A stretch of DNA of 64,000 nucleotides from Sphingomonas sanguinis NBRC 13937 (GTDB taxonomy: Bacteria; Pseudomonadota; Alphaproteobacteria; Sphingomonadales; Sphingomonadaceae), in contig NZ_BCTY01000003.1 of NCBI RefSeq assembly GCF_001591005.1, positions 108,297-172,296 of the forward strand, read 5' to 3'. Made by a program: the position numbers and the translations under genes. Under the pieces are notes generated by a model, which was not told the DNA's origin, made no database searches, and worked only from the letters and a program-made list of their open reading frames with translations. Each line of letters begins with the position of its first letter. Position 1 is the stretch's first letter. Below are positions 42,313 to 51,497 of the stretch, one piece after another.

Positions 42313-43053
42313 TCAGGCGTGGCCGCGCACCGATTCGCCCATCAGCGAGAAGAAACCCTGCGCCACGCCGCAGGTCGCAATGTCCCATTCGGGATGCCAT
42401 TGCACCGCCAGCACATCGGCGTCGCACCCCGGCGCGCGGAACGCCTCGATCAGCCCGTCCTCGGCATCGCGCGCCTCGACGACCAACCCATAGCCCAGCC
42501 GGTCGACGCCCTGCTGGTGCACCGAATTGACCTGTACCCGCCGCTGTGTGCTGCGCCCCGCCAGCACGCCGCCAGCCATCAGGTCGACCGCGTGGTGGTG
42601 ATCGAACAGCGACTCATAATCCGAATCCCAGCTCCCGCGATGATGGCGCGGCAGGCCGCCCAGGCAGGTCAGCGAACCGCCGAACAGCACGTTGATCTCC
42701 TGCATCCCCCGGCAGATGCCGAACACCGTCTTGCCGCGATCGATCATCCGCCCGGCCAATGCCAGCGCCACCGAGTCGCGCTGCGGATCGCAGGCGGAGG
42801 GGGCGAGCGTGGCCCCATCGCCATATTGCGCGGGCGCGACATGCGAACGGCCGCCGGTCAGCAGCAGGCCGTCGAGCATGTCGGCCATCATCACGGTATC
42901 GACCGCCTCGGGAATGGCGGGGACGATGACGACGCTGGCGCCGCACAGCCGGACCAGCGGATCGATGAAGCGAGTCGCCACCGCCTGGATCGGGCGGTTC
43001 GCCACTTCGTTGCCGCACATCAGGCCGATGATCGGCTTGCGTCCCCCCGTCAT
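42313..43053 (-). CDS. Class I glutamine amidotransferase-like (peptidase C26, PuuD-type)
   Basis: A 246-residue protein of the gamma-glutamyl hydrolase-like C26 family. The nucleophile elbow is FGICRGMQEINVLFGG; the His-Glu of the triad is AVQWHPEWD. LLLTGGRSHVAPAQYG fits too. PuuD members cut gamma-glutamyl-GABA in putrescine breakdown, but the substrate is open here. The start overlaps the serine acetyltransferase stop by ATGA. Confidence 0.83.
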   Translation of the reverse strand: MTGGRKPIIGLMCGNEVANRPIQAVATRFIDPLVRLCGASVVIVPAIPEAVDTVMMADMLDGLLLTGGRSHVAPAQYGDGATLAPSACDPQRDSVALALAGRMIDRGKTVFGICRGMQEINVLFGGSLTCLGGLPRHHRGSWDSDYESLFDHHHAVDLMAGGVLAGRSTQRRVQVNSVHQQGVDRLGYGLVVEARDAEDGLIEAFRAPGCDADVLAVQWHPEWDIATCGVAQGFFSLMGESVRGHA

Positions 43054-44024
43054 GCCGTTCCCTCCAATTCCTGACGCAGCGCCCTCCCCTCGGCGCGCGG
43101 CAGATGCAAAGCCTCGGGCTGGACGAGCACACTCTCGGGCGCGACATCGGTCAGCAGCCAGACATTGCCCCCGATCACCGAGCGCGCGCCGATGGTGACA
43201 CGACCCAATATGGTCGCGCCAGCGTAAATGATGACGTCATCCTCGACGATCGGATGCCGGGCGAAACGGTCGCGCGGCGAACGCGGCGCGGTGCCCAGCG
43301 CGGACCGCGCGCCCAGCGTCACATGCTGATAGACGCGAACCCGCTCGCCGATGATCGCGGTTTCGCCGACGACGACGCCGGTGCCATGGTCTACGAAGAA
43401 ATGCCGCCCGATGGTCGCGCCGGGATGGATGTCGATCCCGGTCCGCTCATTGGCGAGTTCGGAAATCATGCGCGCGACGATCGGCGCGCCCAGCGCGTTC
43501 AGCTCATGCGCGATGCGGTGGTGCAGGCTGGCGACCGCGCCCGGATAGCAGAGCAGAATCTCGTCCACGCTGCGCGCCGCCGGGTCGGCCAGGAACGCGG
43601 CCTCGACATCGCTGTCGATCAACTCGCGCACCTGCGGCAGGGTCGCGCCGAACAAACGCGCGACCAGCGCAGCCTGTTCGGGCGGGAAGGTCTCGTCCGC
43701 ATCCTTCTGCCAATAGGCCAGCTCCGCGCCGATCTCGCGTTCCAGCGCGGTCAGCGCGGCGAGCAGCTTGGCCGCGACGAAGCGGTCCTCCTCCTGCGCG
43801 GGCCCCCTGAAATGGCCCAGGCGACGCGGATAGAGTGCAGCGGCGACCAGGGCGACGACGTCCTCGACCCCGGCGCGCGAGGGAAAACGCTCGACGTCGC
43901 GCGTCCCGTCCTGCCGCACCCGCCATCCCTGCCGCGCGGCACGCAGCGCCGAGACGATTCCGTCGATCCCGGTCGCGGAAACATCCTCGCGAGAGGTGGC
44001 AGCAGTGAACGGCTTGGTCGACAT
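43050..44024 (-). CDS. cysE: Serine O-acetyltransferase (EpsC/CysE type)
   Basis: A 324-residue enzyme making O-acetyl-L-serine for cysteine synthesis. It has an N-terminal helical part (about 20-170), then the SAT segment SVDEILLCYPGAVASLHHRI with the catalytic His, and a left-handed beta helix (GIDIHPGATIGRHFFVDHGT, GVVVGETAIIGERVRVYQHV, IYAGATILG). Long N-terminal EpsC-like forms of this size are common in alphaproteobacteria. Start 44024 is chosen over 44048 for its GGAGGA site. Coupled to the amidotransferase gene. Confidence 0.9.
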   Translation of the reverse strand: MSTKPFTAATSREDVSATGIDGIVSALRAARQGWRVRQDGTRDVERFPSRAGVEDVVALVAAALYPRRLGHFRGPAQEEDRFVAAKLLAALTALEREIGAELAYWQKDADETFPPEQAALVARLFGATLPQVRELIDSDVEAAFLADPAARSVDEILLCYPGAVASLHHRIAHELNALGAPIVARMISELANERTGIDIHPGATIGRHFFVDHGTGVVVGETAIIGERVRVYQHVTLGARSALGTAPRSPRDRFARHPIVEDDVIIYAGATILGRVTIGARSVIGGNVWLLTDVAPESVLVQPEALHLPRAEGRALRQELEGTA

Positions 44025-44226
44025 GGACGATCCTCCGACCCCCATCATATCCCACTTGGCAAATGGGATATAACAGAAATGCTACGCCTCAATAAAGCAC
44101 GACCTGCCTTAACAGCCGATTGCGAAGCGGTGCGCCCCGGTCCATGGGTAGCGCCGCCACCATGGCGCGGTCCGGCGGGAGGGAGCCCGCAGGGCCGATC
44201 ATCCCCATGCCCTTCCCGGAGCATTC

Positions 44227-45252
44227 GTGACGATGACGACCCCGCGCCAGACGACGCTCACCCGTTTCCTGATCGAGGAGCAGCGTCGCTCCGAAGAAAC
44301 CTGCCCGGCCGAACTGCGCCTGCTGATCGAAACCGTCGCGCGGGCGTGCAAGGCGGTGAACCAGGCGATCTCCAAGGGCGCGCTGGGCGATGTGCTGGGC
44401 AGCCTGGGCAGCGAGAATGTGCAGGGCGAGGTCCAGAAGAAGCTGGACGTGATCGCCAACGACCTGCTGCTCGACGCCAATGAATGGGGCGGACACTTGG
44501 CCGCCATGGCATCGGAGGAGATGGAGACGATCCACCGCATCCCGAACCGCTTCCCGCGCGGCGAATATCTGCTGCTGTTCGATCCCATCGACGGGTCGAG
44601 CAATGTCGATGTCGACCTGTCGGTCGGCACCATCTTCTCGGTCCTGAAGGCGCCCGAGGATTGCGCAGGCCGCGAAGTGACCGAGGAGGATTTCCTCCAG
44701 ACCGGCCGGTCGCAGGTGGCGGCGGGCTATGCCATATACGGCCCGCAGACGCTGCTGGTCCTGACCGTCGGCACCGGCGTCTACGAATTCACGCTGGACC
44801 GCGAGATCGGGTCGTGGCGGCTGACCGACGGGCCGATGCGCATCCCCACCGGCACCAAGGAATTCGCGATCAACATGGCGCGCCGCCGCCAATGGTCGCC
44901 AGGTGTCGCCCGCTATGTCGAAGAGCGTATCCTGGGTACCGAGGGGCCGTGCGGCGTCGACTATAACATGCGCTGGACCGCCTCGATGGTCGCGGACGTG
45001 CATCGCATCCTGAAGCGCGGCGGCGTGTTCCTCTATCCGGGCGACCACCGCAAGGACGGCAAGGCCAAGCTGCGCCTGCTCTATGAGGCGAACCCGATGA
45101 GCTTCCTGATCGAACAGGCGGGCGGCGCGTCGATCGACGGGGCCATCCCGATCATGGACGTCGCCGCGATCGGCCTCCACCAGCGCGTCGGCGTGGTGCT
45201 GGGCGATCCCGAGGAAGTGGCGACGATCGCGGAATATGGGCGAACGGGGTGA
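44227..45252 (+). CDS. fbp: Class 1 fructose-1,6-bisphosphatase
   Basis: A 341-residue gluconeogenic phosphatase (fructose-1,6-bisphosphate to fructose-6-phosphate). The metal and phosphate motif [15 protein letters not shown] is intact, as are AAMASEEME and [20 protein letters not shown], with the sugar-binding KL-YE region. GTG at 44227 has GGAG six bases before it; an ATG at 44233 is the alternative. Needed for growth on acids such as acetate and pyruvate, which the isocitrate lyase and fucose routes feed. Not linked in operon to its neighbours. Confidence 0.95.
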   Translation: MTMTTPRQTTLTRFLIEEQRRSEETCPAELRLLIETVARACKAVNQAISKGALGDVLGSLGSENVQGEVQKKLDVIANDLLLDANEWGGHLAAMASEEMETIHRIPNRFPRGEYLLLFDPIDGSSNVDVDLSVGTIFSVLKAPEDCAGREVTEEDFLQTGRSQVAAGYAIYGPQTLLVLTVGTGVYEFTLDREIGSWRLTDGPMRIPTGTKEFAINMARRRQWSPGVARYVEERILGTEGPCGVDYNMRWTASMVADVHRILKRGGVFLYPGDHRKDGKAKLRLLYEANPMSFLIEQAGGASIDGAIPIMDVAAIGLHQRVGVVLGDPEEVATIAEYGRTG

Positions 45253-45264
45253 GGTGATCGCTTC

Positions 45265-45386
45265 ACCCCGGCGAAGGCCGGGGCCCAGTTGCGGTGAACC
45301 ATCGAAGGCGGGGTTTCATGGCCTCCCCCTCACCGGTTGGCGCGCCACGCGCTTGCTGGAGCCTGGGCCCCGGCCTTCGCCGGGGT
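45265..45386. repeat. Inverted REP-like repeat pair
   Basis: A 24-base GC-rich sequence at 45265-45288 is repeated as its exact complement at 45363-45386, 74 bases apart. Each copy is itself a small palindrome (CCCCGGCGAAGGCCGGGG). Arms of this kind recur in sphingomonad intergenic regions as REP-like pairs; a genome count would settle it. It follows the fbp stop and may end or stabilise its RNA. Confidence 0.8.
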
Positions 45387-45452
45387 ACGGGAGGTGTTTT
45401 TTGGGCGCGAGCTTTTCTCCACCCGCGATTTGCCTGAACGAAAAGCCGAGCC

Positions 45453-46481
45453 CTACCCCCGCCCCACCGACTCCCTCGCGACCAGCTCGAAATCGAGCAC
45501 CCGGTCCTGCACCATCCGCGAGCGGAGCGAGGCCAGCACCTGCTCGACCGCGCGGAACGCCATATCGCCCACCGGCTGACGGATGACGGTCAGCGGCGGC
45601 CAGAGCCGCGCCGCGATCGCGGTATCGTCGAACCCCGTCACCGCCAGGCCATCGGGCAGCCGCAGCCCCATGCGATGCGCCTCACCGATCAACCCGGCCG
45701 CCATATCGTCGCTGCTGCACAGGATCGCGCTCGGCCGCTCCGCCAGCGTCAACAATGCGCGCCCCGCCTGCGCCCCCGATACCGGATCGAAACCGCACCG
45801 GACGACCAACGCCGGATCATAGGCCATCCCGCTCGCAGCCAGCCCGTCGCAAAACCCCGCCAACCGCTCTGCGGCGACCGAAAAGCTTTCCGGCCCGGCG
45901 AGGAAACCGATCCGCCGATGTCCCTGCCCCGCGACATGCGCGGTCACCGCCGCCATCGCCGCGCGATTGTCGATCCGCACGGTCGAGATATCGGCCATGG
46001 GCAGCCCGGTCGCGATCGCCGCCGCCGCCACGCCCAGATCGGCGAACAGCCCCGATCCGCTGAGCAATTCGGCGAAGGGCGGCACCAGCAGCACGCCCGA
46101 CGCACCGCCCTGCACCAGCGCGCGAACCGCCGCCTCCGCCGCCTCGCGGGTCAGCGCCTCTTCGGCCTGGGCGATGAACTGCAACCCGCGCGCATTGGTC
46201 GCCCGCAGCGCGCCGAGCAGGATCGAGTCGATGAACGGCGTCCCCCGGTCGCTGTAGAGCAGGCCCAGCGTCGTCACTTTCGCCTTGGCCAGGCGGCGCG
46301 CAGCGATGTTGGGGCGGTATCCCAGTTCGTCGATCGCGGCGAGCACGGCGGCGCGCGTCGCCGGGCCGACCTTGCCAGCGCCGTTGATGACGTTGGAGAC
46401 GGTCATCGCCGACACGCCCGCGCGCTCGCCGACCGCGCGGATGGTGACGCCTTCGGGGCGTTTGCCGACGTTAGTAGCCAT
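45453..46481 (-). CDS. LacI-family transcriptional regulator
   Basis: A 342-residue LacI repressor. DNA-binding head (about 12-60): IRAVGERAGVSAMTVSNVIN, RAAVLAAIDELGYRPNIAAR, and the hinge RRLAKAK. The effector core includes VTTLGLLYSDRGTPFIDSIL, RRIGFLAGPESFSVAAERLA, AILCSSDDMAAGLIGEAHRM and LAVTGFDDTAIAARLWPPLT. It lies just downstream of the GMC dehydrogenase gene and is the likely repressor of the 46626-55622 genes. A CG-centred palindrome at 54369-54382 is a fitting operator. GGAGG lies eight bases before the ATG. Confidence 0.92.
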   Translation of the reverse strand: MATNVGKRPEGVTIRAVGERAGVSAMTVSNVINGAGKVGPATRAAVLAAIDELGYRPNIAARRLAKAKVTTLGLLYSDRGTPFIDSILLGALRATNARGLQFIAQAEEALTREAAEAAVRALVQGGASGVLLVPPFAELLSGSGLFADLGVAAAAIATGLPMADISTVRIDNRAAMAAVTAHVAGQGHRRIGFLAGPESFSVAAERLAGFCDGLAASGMAYDPALVVRCGFDPVSGAQAGRALLTLAERPSAILCSSDDMAAGLIGEAHRMGLRLPDGLAVTGFDDTAIAARLWPPLTVIRQPVGDMAFRAVEQVLASLRSRMVQDRVLDFELVARESVGRG

Positions 46482-46489
46482 TCCCTATT

Positions 46490-46606
46490 CCTCCCCTTGC
46501 AGGGGAAGGCAACCATCCGAAGGATGGTGGAGGGGTATCCCCCTCTCGATAGCGGGACACCCCTCCGTCAGGCCTTCGGCCTGCTACCTCCCCTTGGAGG
46601 GGAGGA
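46490..46606. repeat. Head-to-head pair of intergenic repeat units
   Basis: Two copies of one repeat family in opposite orientation. Each has a CTCCCC...GGGGAG hairpin at its outer end, a variable inner hairpin (46512-46528 and 46569-46583) and a GGAGGGGT inner end. This design is common between genes in sphingomonads and other alphaproteobacteria. It separates the GMC gene's 3' end from lacI. Confidence 0.75.
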
Positions 46607-46625
46607 ACAAAGGTTACGCTTCTTC

Positions 46626-48308
46626 TCAAACCGCCCCCGCCTTCAGCCCCTTAACCGCATGGTCCGCCGCCCGCGCGGTCAGCGCCATGAAGGTCAGCGA
46701 GGGATTCACGCACGACACCGACGCCATCTGCGCGCCGTCGGTGACATAGAGGTTCGACGCGTCATGCGCTTGGCTCCATTTGTTGAGCACCGACTGGCGG
46801 GGGTCCGCGCCCATGCGCGCGCCGCCCATTTCGTGTATCGCGTCGCCGGGGACATGCTCGGACTCGCCGCTGGTCACGTTCTTCAGCCCCGCCGCGCGCA
46901 GCATCGCCTCGCCCTCGCGCCGGGCATCGGCCATCATCTTCAGCTCATTGTCGCGGAAGGTCACGTCGAACTTCATCAGCGGCATGCCGAAGCGATCGAC
47001 CTTGCTGGAGTGCAGCGACACGCGATTATCCTCATAGGGCAGGCATTCGCCGAACGCGCCCATGCTGAACTGCCAGGGGCCATAACGGCGCATCCCATGC
47101 TTCATCTCCGCGCCGAAGCCAACCGGCTTGGCGGCGTTGCGATAGGCCGAGCCCTGGTAGCCATAGCCGCGCCGGAAGCCGAGCCCCTCATCGCCCTTCA
47201 GGTTGCGGAAGCGCGGCACGTACACCCCACCCGGACGACGGCCATATTCGATCAGGTCGTCCATGCCCGGAATCTCGCCCGACACGCCGACCCGGAAGAT
47301 ATGGTCCATGACATAGCGGCCCAGCGTCCCGCTGCTGTCGAAATGGCTGCGCTCCGAACCCGGCGCCCGCGAGTTCATCAGGATCTGCACCGACCCCATG
47401 GCCGAGGCGCAGACGAAGACCAGATTGGCGCTGACCGTCTGCGCCTGCCCCGTCTTGGCATCGACATAACGGACGCCGGTGACCTTCTTCTTCGCCGGAT
47501 CATAGTCGATCCCCGTCACCACCGCATCGGATTGCAGCGTCAGCCGCCCGGTCGCGCGCGCCGCAGGTAAGGTCACCGCCTGGGTCGAGAAATAGGCGCC
47601 GAAGGAGCAGCCATTGCCGCACTGGTTGCGGAACTGGCATTTGGTGCGGTTCTGGTCGGGCTTATCCTCGGTCATGTTGGACAGGCGACTGTGGATCAGC
47701 TTGCGCCCCGGAAACTGGCCCTCCAGCCGTTCCTTCAGCCACTTTTCCGCGACATTCATCGGCATCGGCGGCTGGAACTCGCTATCGGGCAGATAGGGCA
47801 GGTTCTCGCGCGAGCCCGAGACGCCGATATACTTCTCGACATAGCTATACCAGGGCGCGACATCGTCGTAGCGGATCGGCCAGTCGGCGGCGACGCCCTC
47901 GCGCTTGTTCGCCTCGAAATCGCCCTCGCTCCAGCGGAACGACCAGCGCCCCCAGATCAGCGACTTGCCGCCGACCGCAGCTGGCCTGATCCAGTAGAAT
48001 TTGCTGCCCTCGTCATAGGCATAGGGATTCAGCCGGTCGTCATTGTAGAATTTCTGGTTGCTGGGCGCGACATAGCCGTGCTTGGCAATGAAATAATCGC
48101 TCTCGACCAGCGGCTTGGGCATGATGTTGCGCGCCGGCACTTCGAAGGCGGGCTTGCCGTCATAGGGATAGCCCTCGCCATGTTCGACCATGACGCCCCG
48201 GTCGAGCATCAGGACGCGCAGGCCCTTTTCGGTCAGTTCCTTGGCGGCGAAACCGCCGCTGATGCCCGACCCGATCACGATCGCGTCGAAACGGTTCGTC
48301 GCCGCCAT
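46626..48308 (-). CDS. GMC oxidoreductase, glycoside 3-dehydrogenase large-subunit-like
   Basis: A 560-residue FAD enzyme. The nucleotide loop is AIVIGSGISGGFAAKELTEK. WIRPAAVGGKSLIWGRWSFR, a cysteine cluster (CQFRNQCGNGC) and the C-terminal HEMGGARMGADPRQSV and NPSLTFMALTARAADH match the gluconate-dehydrogenase/glucoside 3-dehydrogenase branch. No signal peptide is evident; the partner small subunit carries a Tat signal and can piggyback it out. With cytochrome c as acceptor it would oxidise the C3 hydroxyl of sugars or glycosides. Last gene of the cluster before the LacI gene. Confidence 0.87.
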   Translation of the reverse strand: MAATNRFDAIVIGSGISGGFAAKELTEKGLRVLMLDRGVMVEHGEGYPYDGKPAFEVPARNIMPKPLVESDYFIAKHGYVAPSNQKFYNDDRLNPYAYDEGSKFYWIRPAAVGGKSLIWGRWSFRWSEGDFEANKREGVAADWPIRYDDVAPWYSYVEKYIGVSGSRENLPYLPDSEFQPPMPMNVAEKWLKERLEGQFPGRKLIHSRLSNMTEDKPDQNRTKCQFRNQCGNGCSFGAYFSTQAVTLPAARATGRLTLQSDAVVTGIDYDPAKKKVTGVRYVDAKTGQAQTVSANLVFVCASAMGSVQILMNSRAPGSERSHFDSSGTLGRYVMDHIFRVGVSGEIPGMDDLIEYGRRPGGVYVPRFRNLKGDEGLGFRRGYGYQGSAYRNAAKPVGFGAEMKHGMRRYGPWQFSMGAFGECLPYEDNRVSLHSSKVDRFGMPLMKFDVTFRDNELKMMADARREGEAMLRAAGLKNVTSGESEHVPGDAIHEMGGARMGADPRQSVLNKWSQAHDASNLYVTDGAQMASVSCVNPSLTFMALTARAADHAVKGLKAGAV

Positions 48309-48338
48309 GGCTGTCCTCCCTATGATCTCGTTATGATT

Positions 48339-49172
48339 TCAGAACCGCAAGCCGCGCAGCGTGCGGAAGCTGGTGGTGATGTCGGGCAGATAGGGCGCGG
48401 GCGCCTGATCGTTCTCGACATAGAAATGCTTCACGCCCGCGAGGCGGTTGAGCCTGAAGATCGAGGCAAAGTCGATCTGCCCCGCGCCGACCGCCGTCAT
48501 GCTGCCATCGGCGCGCGCATCCTTGACGTGATAGGCATAGATTCGGCCCGCCAGCCGCCGGATCAGCGCCGCTGCATCCTCGCCCGCATGGATTGCCCAA
48601 TAGAGATCGATCTCCAGCTTCACGAGCGCGGGGTTCGTTTCCTTGAGCAGCCGGTCATACAGGCTGACACCGCCGGGCTTGGTGGTGAACTCGAAGTCGT
48701 GATTGTGATAGGCAAAGCCCAGCCCCGCCTTCTTCAACTGCTCGGCGAAGCGGTTGATGTTGGGCAGCGCCGCGTTCCAGCCCGCCTCGGTGCGATGCTC
48801 GTCGGTCATGTACGGCAGGATGACGGTATCGGCGCCCAGCGTCTTGGCCATGGTCACGCACGCATCGAACTTGCCGAGCAGCGAGTCGTAAGGGACGTGG
48901 ATCGACGGCGCCTTCAGCCCCAGCCGGTCCTGCGTGCGGCGGAGCATGGCATGATCCATCGCGTCATAGCCGCCCCCGCCATATTCGACCTCGCGGTAAC
49001 CGATCTTCGCCACCGCCTCCAAAGTCTTGACCGGATCGGCGGCGAACAGCTCGCGGATCGTATAGAGTTGCAGCCCGATCGCCCCGAGCTGCGCGGCCTG
49101 CGCCGTGCCCGGCACCAGCGCGGCGGCACCCAGGCCCAGCCCTGCGCCCATCAACGAACGACGATCGATCAT
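48339..49172 (-). CDS. Tat-exported sugar phosphate isomerase/epimerase-like TIM barrel
   Basis: A 277-residue xylose isomerase-like barrel with a Tat/Sec-type leader (IDRRSLMGAGLGLGAAALVP). Core: GLQLYTIRELFAADPVKTLE, IGYREVEYGGGGYD, LGFAYHNHDFEF, VKLEIDLYWAIHAGED, YHVKDARADGSM and HFYVENDQAP. Metal-binding Glu/Asp/His residues are in place. In recently described 3-keto-glycoside pathways, exported barrels of this family act as lyases or hydratases on the oxidised sugar. The ATG overlaps the small-subunit stop by ATGA, tying it to the dehydrogenase. Confidence 0.83.
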   Translation of the reverse strand: MIDRRSLMGAGLGLGAAALVPGTAQAAQLGAIGLQLYTIRELFAADPVKTLEAVAKIGYREVEYGGGGYDAMDHAMLRRTQDRLGLKAPSIHVPYDSLLGKFDACVTMAKTLGADTVILPYMTDEHRTEAGWNAALPNINRFAEQLKKAGLGFAYHNHDFEFTTKPGGVSLYDRLLKETNPALVKLEIDLYWAIHAGEDAAALIRRLAGRIYAYHVKDARADGSMTAVGAGQIDFASIFRLNRLAGVKHFYVENDQAPAPYLPDITTSFRTLRGLRF

Positions 49173-49753
49173 GCCGAATACACCTTGTTGACCTGAGAAT
49201 AAGGGAAAGCGCCGTTATATTCGCCGGGCACGGGCAGATATTCGCGCTCCTGCGTGATGCCGATTTCCGACGTGTAATAACCGGTGATGACCAGCTGTCG
49301 GAACGGCTCGAAGAACGCCCTACCCTCCGGCAGCACGCCTTCCATCGCTTCGGTCAGCAGCGTGTCCTGTTGCGCCGCGGTTGCCTTGGCGGCGGACAGC
49401 TTGTTGACGCTCAGGCTGCGCGCCTCGATCGCGTTCAGCCCGGCGATGATCGGAGTCTTGTCCTCGGGGCTGGCCCAATCGGCGAGCATCTTCTCGATGA
49501 ACTCGGGCACCTTGGCCGCGATGGCGCCGGGGGTGTCGGTGGTCGGGATCACCCGCTCGGACAGGGCGACCATCGTCGCGCGCTGGGTAGGCGTGAAGAC
49601 GGCCATGCTGGGCGGTCCGTCCGAGATGACGGGAATAGTGCCGCGCGCTTGCTCCACTGCACCCGCCGCACGAGCGATGGGCGCGAACAGGGCGGAGCCG
49701 AACATGGCGGTGATGCCCGCCAAAGCATGTCTGCGGTCGATATGGGGGGTCAT
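49169..49753 (-). CDS. Gluconate 2-dehydrogenase subunit 3-family small subunit
   Basis: A 194-residue Tat-exported partner of the GMC dehydrogenase. The leader has HIDRRHALAG and a hydrophobic run to about residue 30. The mature part shows the subunit 3 pattern: FTPTQRATMVALSERVIPTT, GAIAAKVPEFIEKMLADW, and GRAFFEPFRQLVITGYYTSE. It likely escorts and stabilises the flavoprotein in the periplasm. Overlaps both neighbours by ATGA. Confidence 0.87.
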   Translation of the reverse strand: MTPHIDRRHALAGITAMFGSALFAPIARAAGAVEQARGTIPVISDGPPSMAVFTPTQRATMVALSERVIPTTDTPGAIAAKVPEFIEKMLADWASPEDKTPIIAGLNAIEARSLSVNKLSAAKATAAQQDTLLTEAMEGVLPEGRAFFEPFRQLVITGYYTSEIGITQEREYLPVPGEYNGAFPYSQVNKVYSA

Positions 49754-50565
49754 CGGGCATCCTCCGGCAGGTCCTGCGCGATCGCCTCGGGCGGCAACGG
49801 GCGGACCCAGATGTTGCGGAATGAAACGGGCGAATCATGGTCCTGAAGCTGGATCGGCGCGGCATCACCATGCGCCTGGTATTTTTCGACCTGCCGCCAG
49901 ATGGTGGTACCCAACATCGCCTGATGATTCTGGACGACGACGCCGTTCAGCAGCGCGGTGACATAGGCCGGGCGCAGCAGCTTGCCGTCTGCGCCAAAGC
50001 GCGGCCGCTCGAAGATGATGTCGTAGTTCTGCCACTCGCCGGGTTTCCGCGCCGCATTCACCAGCGGCGGCTTCCAGGCATAGACCGCGCCGACCTGCCC
50101 ATCGGCATAGGTCGGGTTGTTATAGCCATCGAGGATCTGCACCTCGTAGCGCTGCATGAACCAGATGCCGCTATTGCCCCGGTCCTGCGACGATTTCTGC
50201 GGTGGATTGGGCGAGCGGAATTCGAGGTGAAGCTGCACGTCGCCGAAGCTCTGCTTGCTGACCAGCACGCTCTCGGCCTTGCCGTCGCGCGGCGGCACGG
50301 TCATCGCGCCGTCCTTCAGCAGCCAGGACTTACCGCTGGGGGTCCAGGCGTCCATGGAGCGGCCGTTGAACAGCACCACCGCATCGGACGGCGCGCCACC
50401 GGCTTGCGCGGCAGGCGTCACCACCTTGGGCGCTGGCCGGTCGGGATCATGGACATGCCATTTTCCGCCCGGCAGCATCGGCGTGTCGCGAAATCCCAAA
50501 CCCGGCTTGTCCTGCGCCATGGCGCTTCCGGCCATCATCAGTGCGATCAACGGTAGCATCCGCAT
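49750..50565 (-). CDS. Exported DUF1080 (3-keto-disaccharide hydrolase-like) protein
   Basis: A 271-residue concanavalin-like protein with a signal peptide (RMLPLIALMMAGSAMAQ). The DUF1080 domain spans about 75-265: VVLFNGRSMDAWTPSGKSWL, FGDVQLHLEFRSP, GNSGIWFMQRYEVQILDGYN and SFRNIWVRPL. Members cleave 3-keto-glycosides by elimination or hydrolysis. An ATG at 50580 overlaps the upstream stop, but 50565 follows AGGAGGGGAG directly and starts a clean signal peptide, so I chose it. It is the probable bond-breaking step of this cluster. Confidence 0.86.
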   Translation of the reverse strand: MRMLPLIALMMAGSAMAQDKPGLGFRDTPMLPGGKWHVHDPDRPAPKVVTPAAQAGGAPSDAVVLFNGRSMDAWTPSGKSWLLKDGAMTVPPRDGKAESVLVSKQSFGDVQLHLEFRSPNPPQKSSQDRGNSGIWFMQRYEVQILDGYNNPTYADGQVGAVYAWKPPLVNAARKPGEWQNYDIIFERPRFGADGKLLRPAYVTALLNGVVVQNHQAMLGTTIWRQVEKYQAHGDAAPIQLQDHDSPVSFRNIWVRPLPPEAIAQDLPEDAR

Positions 50566-50576
50566 CGCTCCCCTCC

Positions 50577-51497
50577 TCATGCTGTCGGATCGATCGCGCG
50601 GTACGCCGCGATCAGTGTGTCTTCGCCGGCCCGGCCCTGGACCGAATTGCCGTGCTCCATGCCGATCACGCCCCGGTAGCCGCGCTCCTTCAGATAGCGG
50701 CAGACATTGGCATAGTTGATCTCACCGCTGCCCGGCTCGTTGCGGCCCGGATTGTCGCCGAACTGGATATAGCCGATCTCGTCCCAGCAGAGCTTCAGCG
50801 TGGGGATCAGGTTCCCCGACTGAATCTGCTCGTGATACAGGTCGGCCAGCACCTTGACGCCGGGACTGTTCACCCCGCGCGCCACGGCATAGCCCTCTGC
50901 GATCGACTGCATGAACACACCCGGATGGTTGGTCCGCGTGTTGAGCGGCTCCATCACCAGGATCAGGCCGTGCGGCGCGACGATATCGGCGGCGCGGCGC
51001 ATCGTGTCGATGATCCGGCCCTGCTGGATCGCGGGATGGAGCTTCTTGTCCATGAAGCCGGTGACGACCGTCGCGCATCTGGCATTCACGCGTTTGGCGA
51101 CTTCGACCGCGTTTCGCACATCGGCGAGGAAGGCCTGGCGCTCGCCCTCGTCCTCGCCGCCCAGCAAGGGCCGGGACTCCGCCCATTTGGGCATGGAGGC
51201 GACGAAGACGCCCATCGTCATGTTCCGCTGGCGCAGCGCCTTGGCGATGGCCTCCTGCTCGGGGACCGGGCGGAGGGCATATTCATTGTCCTCCCACGCC
51301 CAGAAGCCCTGGTCGGCAGCAAAAGCGATCTGCTCGACCGAACTCGCGCCCCGGCTGGCGAAGCTGCCCAGATGCGGCGCGAAGCCCAGGGTAAAGCGCG
51401 CGGCGTTGGACGGCTTGTCAGCCTTCTGCCCACCCAGTGCGGCGGCGGGCACGGCAGCGGCCAGCCCGCCCATCACGGTGCGGCGCGAGGGGGTCAC
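50577..51497 (-). CDS. Tat-exported hydroxypyruvate isomerase-like TIM barrel
   Basis: A 306-residue isomerase/epimerase-family barrel starting with GTG inside a GTGA overlap with the MFS gene. The leader has SRRTVMGGLAAAVPAAALGG. Core: ASSVEQIAFAADQGFWAWED, CATVVTGFMDKK, LILVMEPLNTRTNHPGVFMQ, VKVLADLYHEQIQSGNLIPT, YIQFGDNPGRNEPGSGEINY, VIGMEHGNS. This is the Hyi-like layout with Glu/Asp metal ligands. Export suggests it acts on the periplasmic 3-keto products rather than on hydroxypyruvate. Confidence 0.83.
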   Translation of the reverse strand: MTPSRRTVMGGLAAAVPAAALGGQKADKPSNAARFTLGFAPHLGSFASRGASSVEQIAFAADQGFWAWEDNEYALRPVPEQEAIAKALRQRNMTMGVFVASMPKWAESRPLLGGEDEGERQAFLADVRNAVEVAKRVNARCATVVTGFMDKKLHPAIQQGRIIDTMRRAADIVAPHGLILVMEPLNTRTNHPGVFMQSIAEGYAVARGVNSPGVKVLADLYHEQIQSGNLIPTLKLCWDEIGYIQFGDNPGRNEPGSGEINYANVCRYLKERGYRGVIGMEHGNSVQGRAGEDTLIAAYRAIDPTA

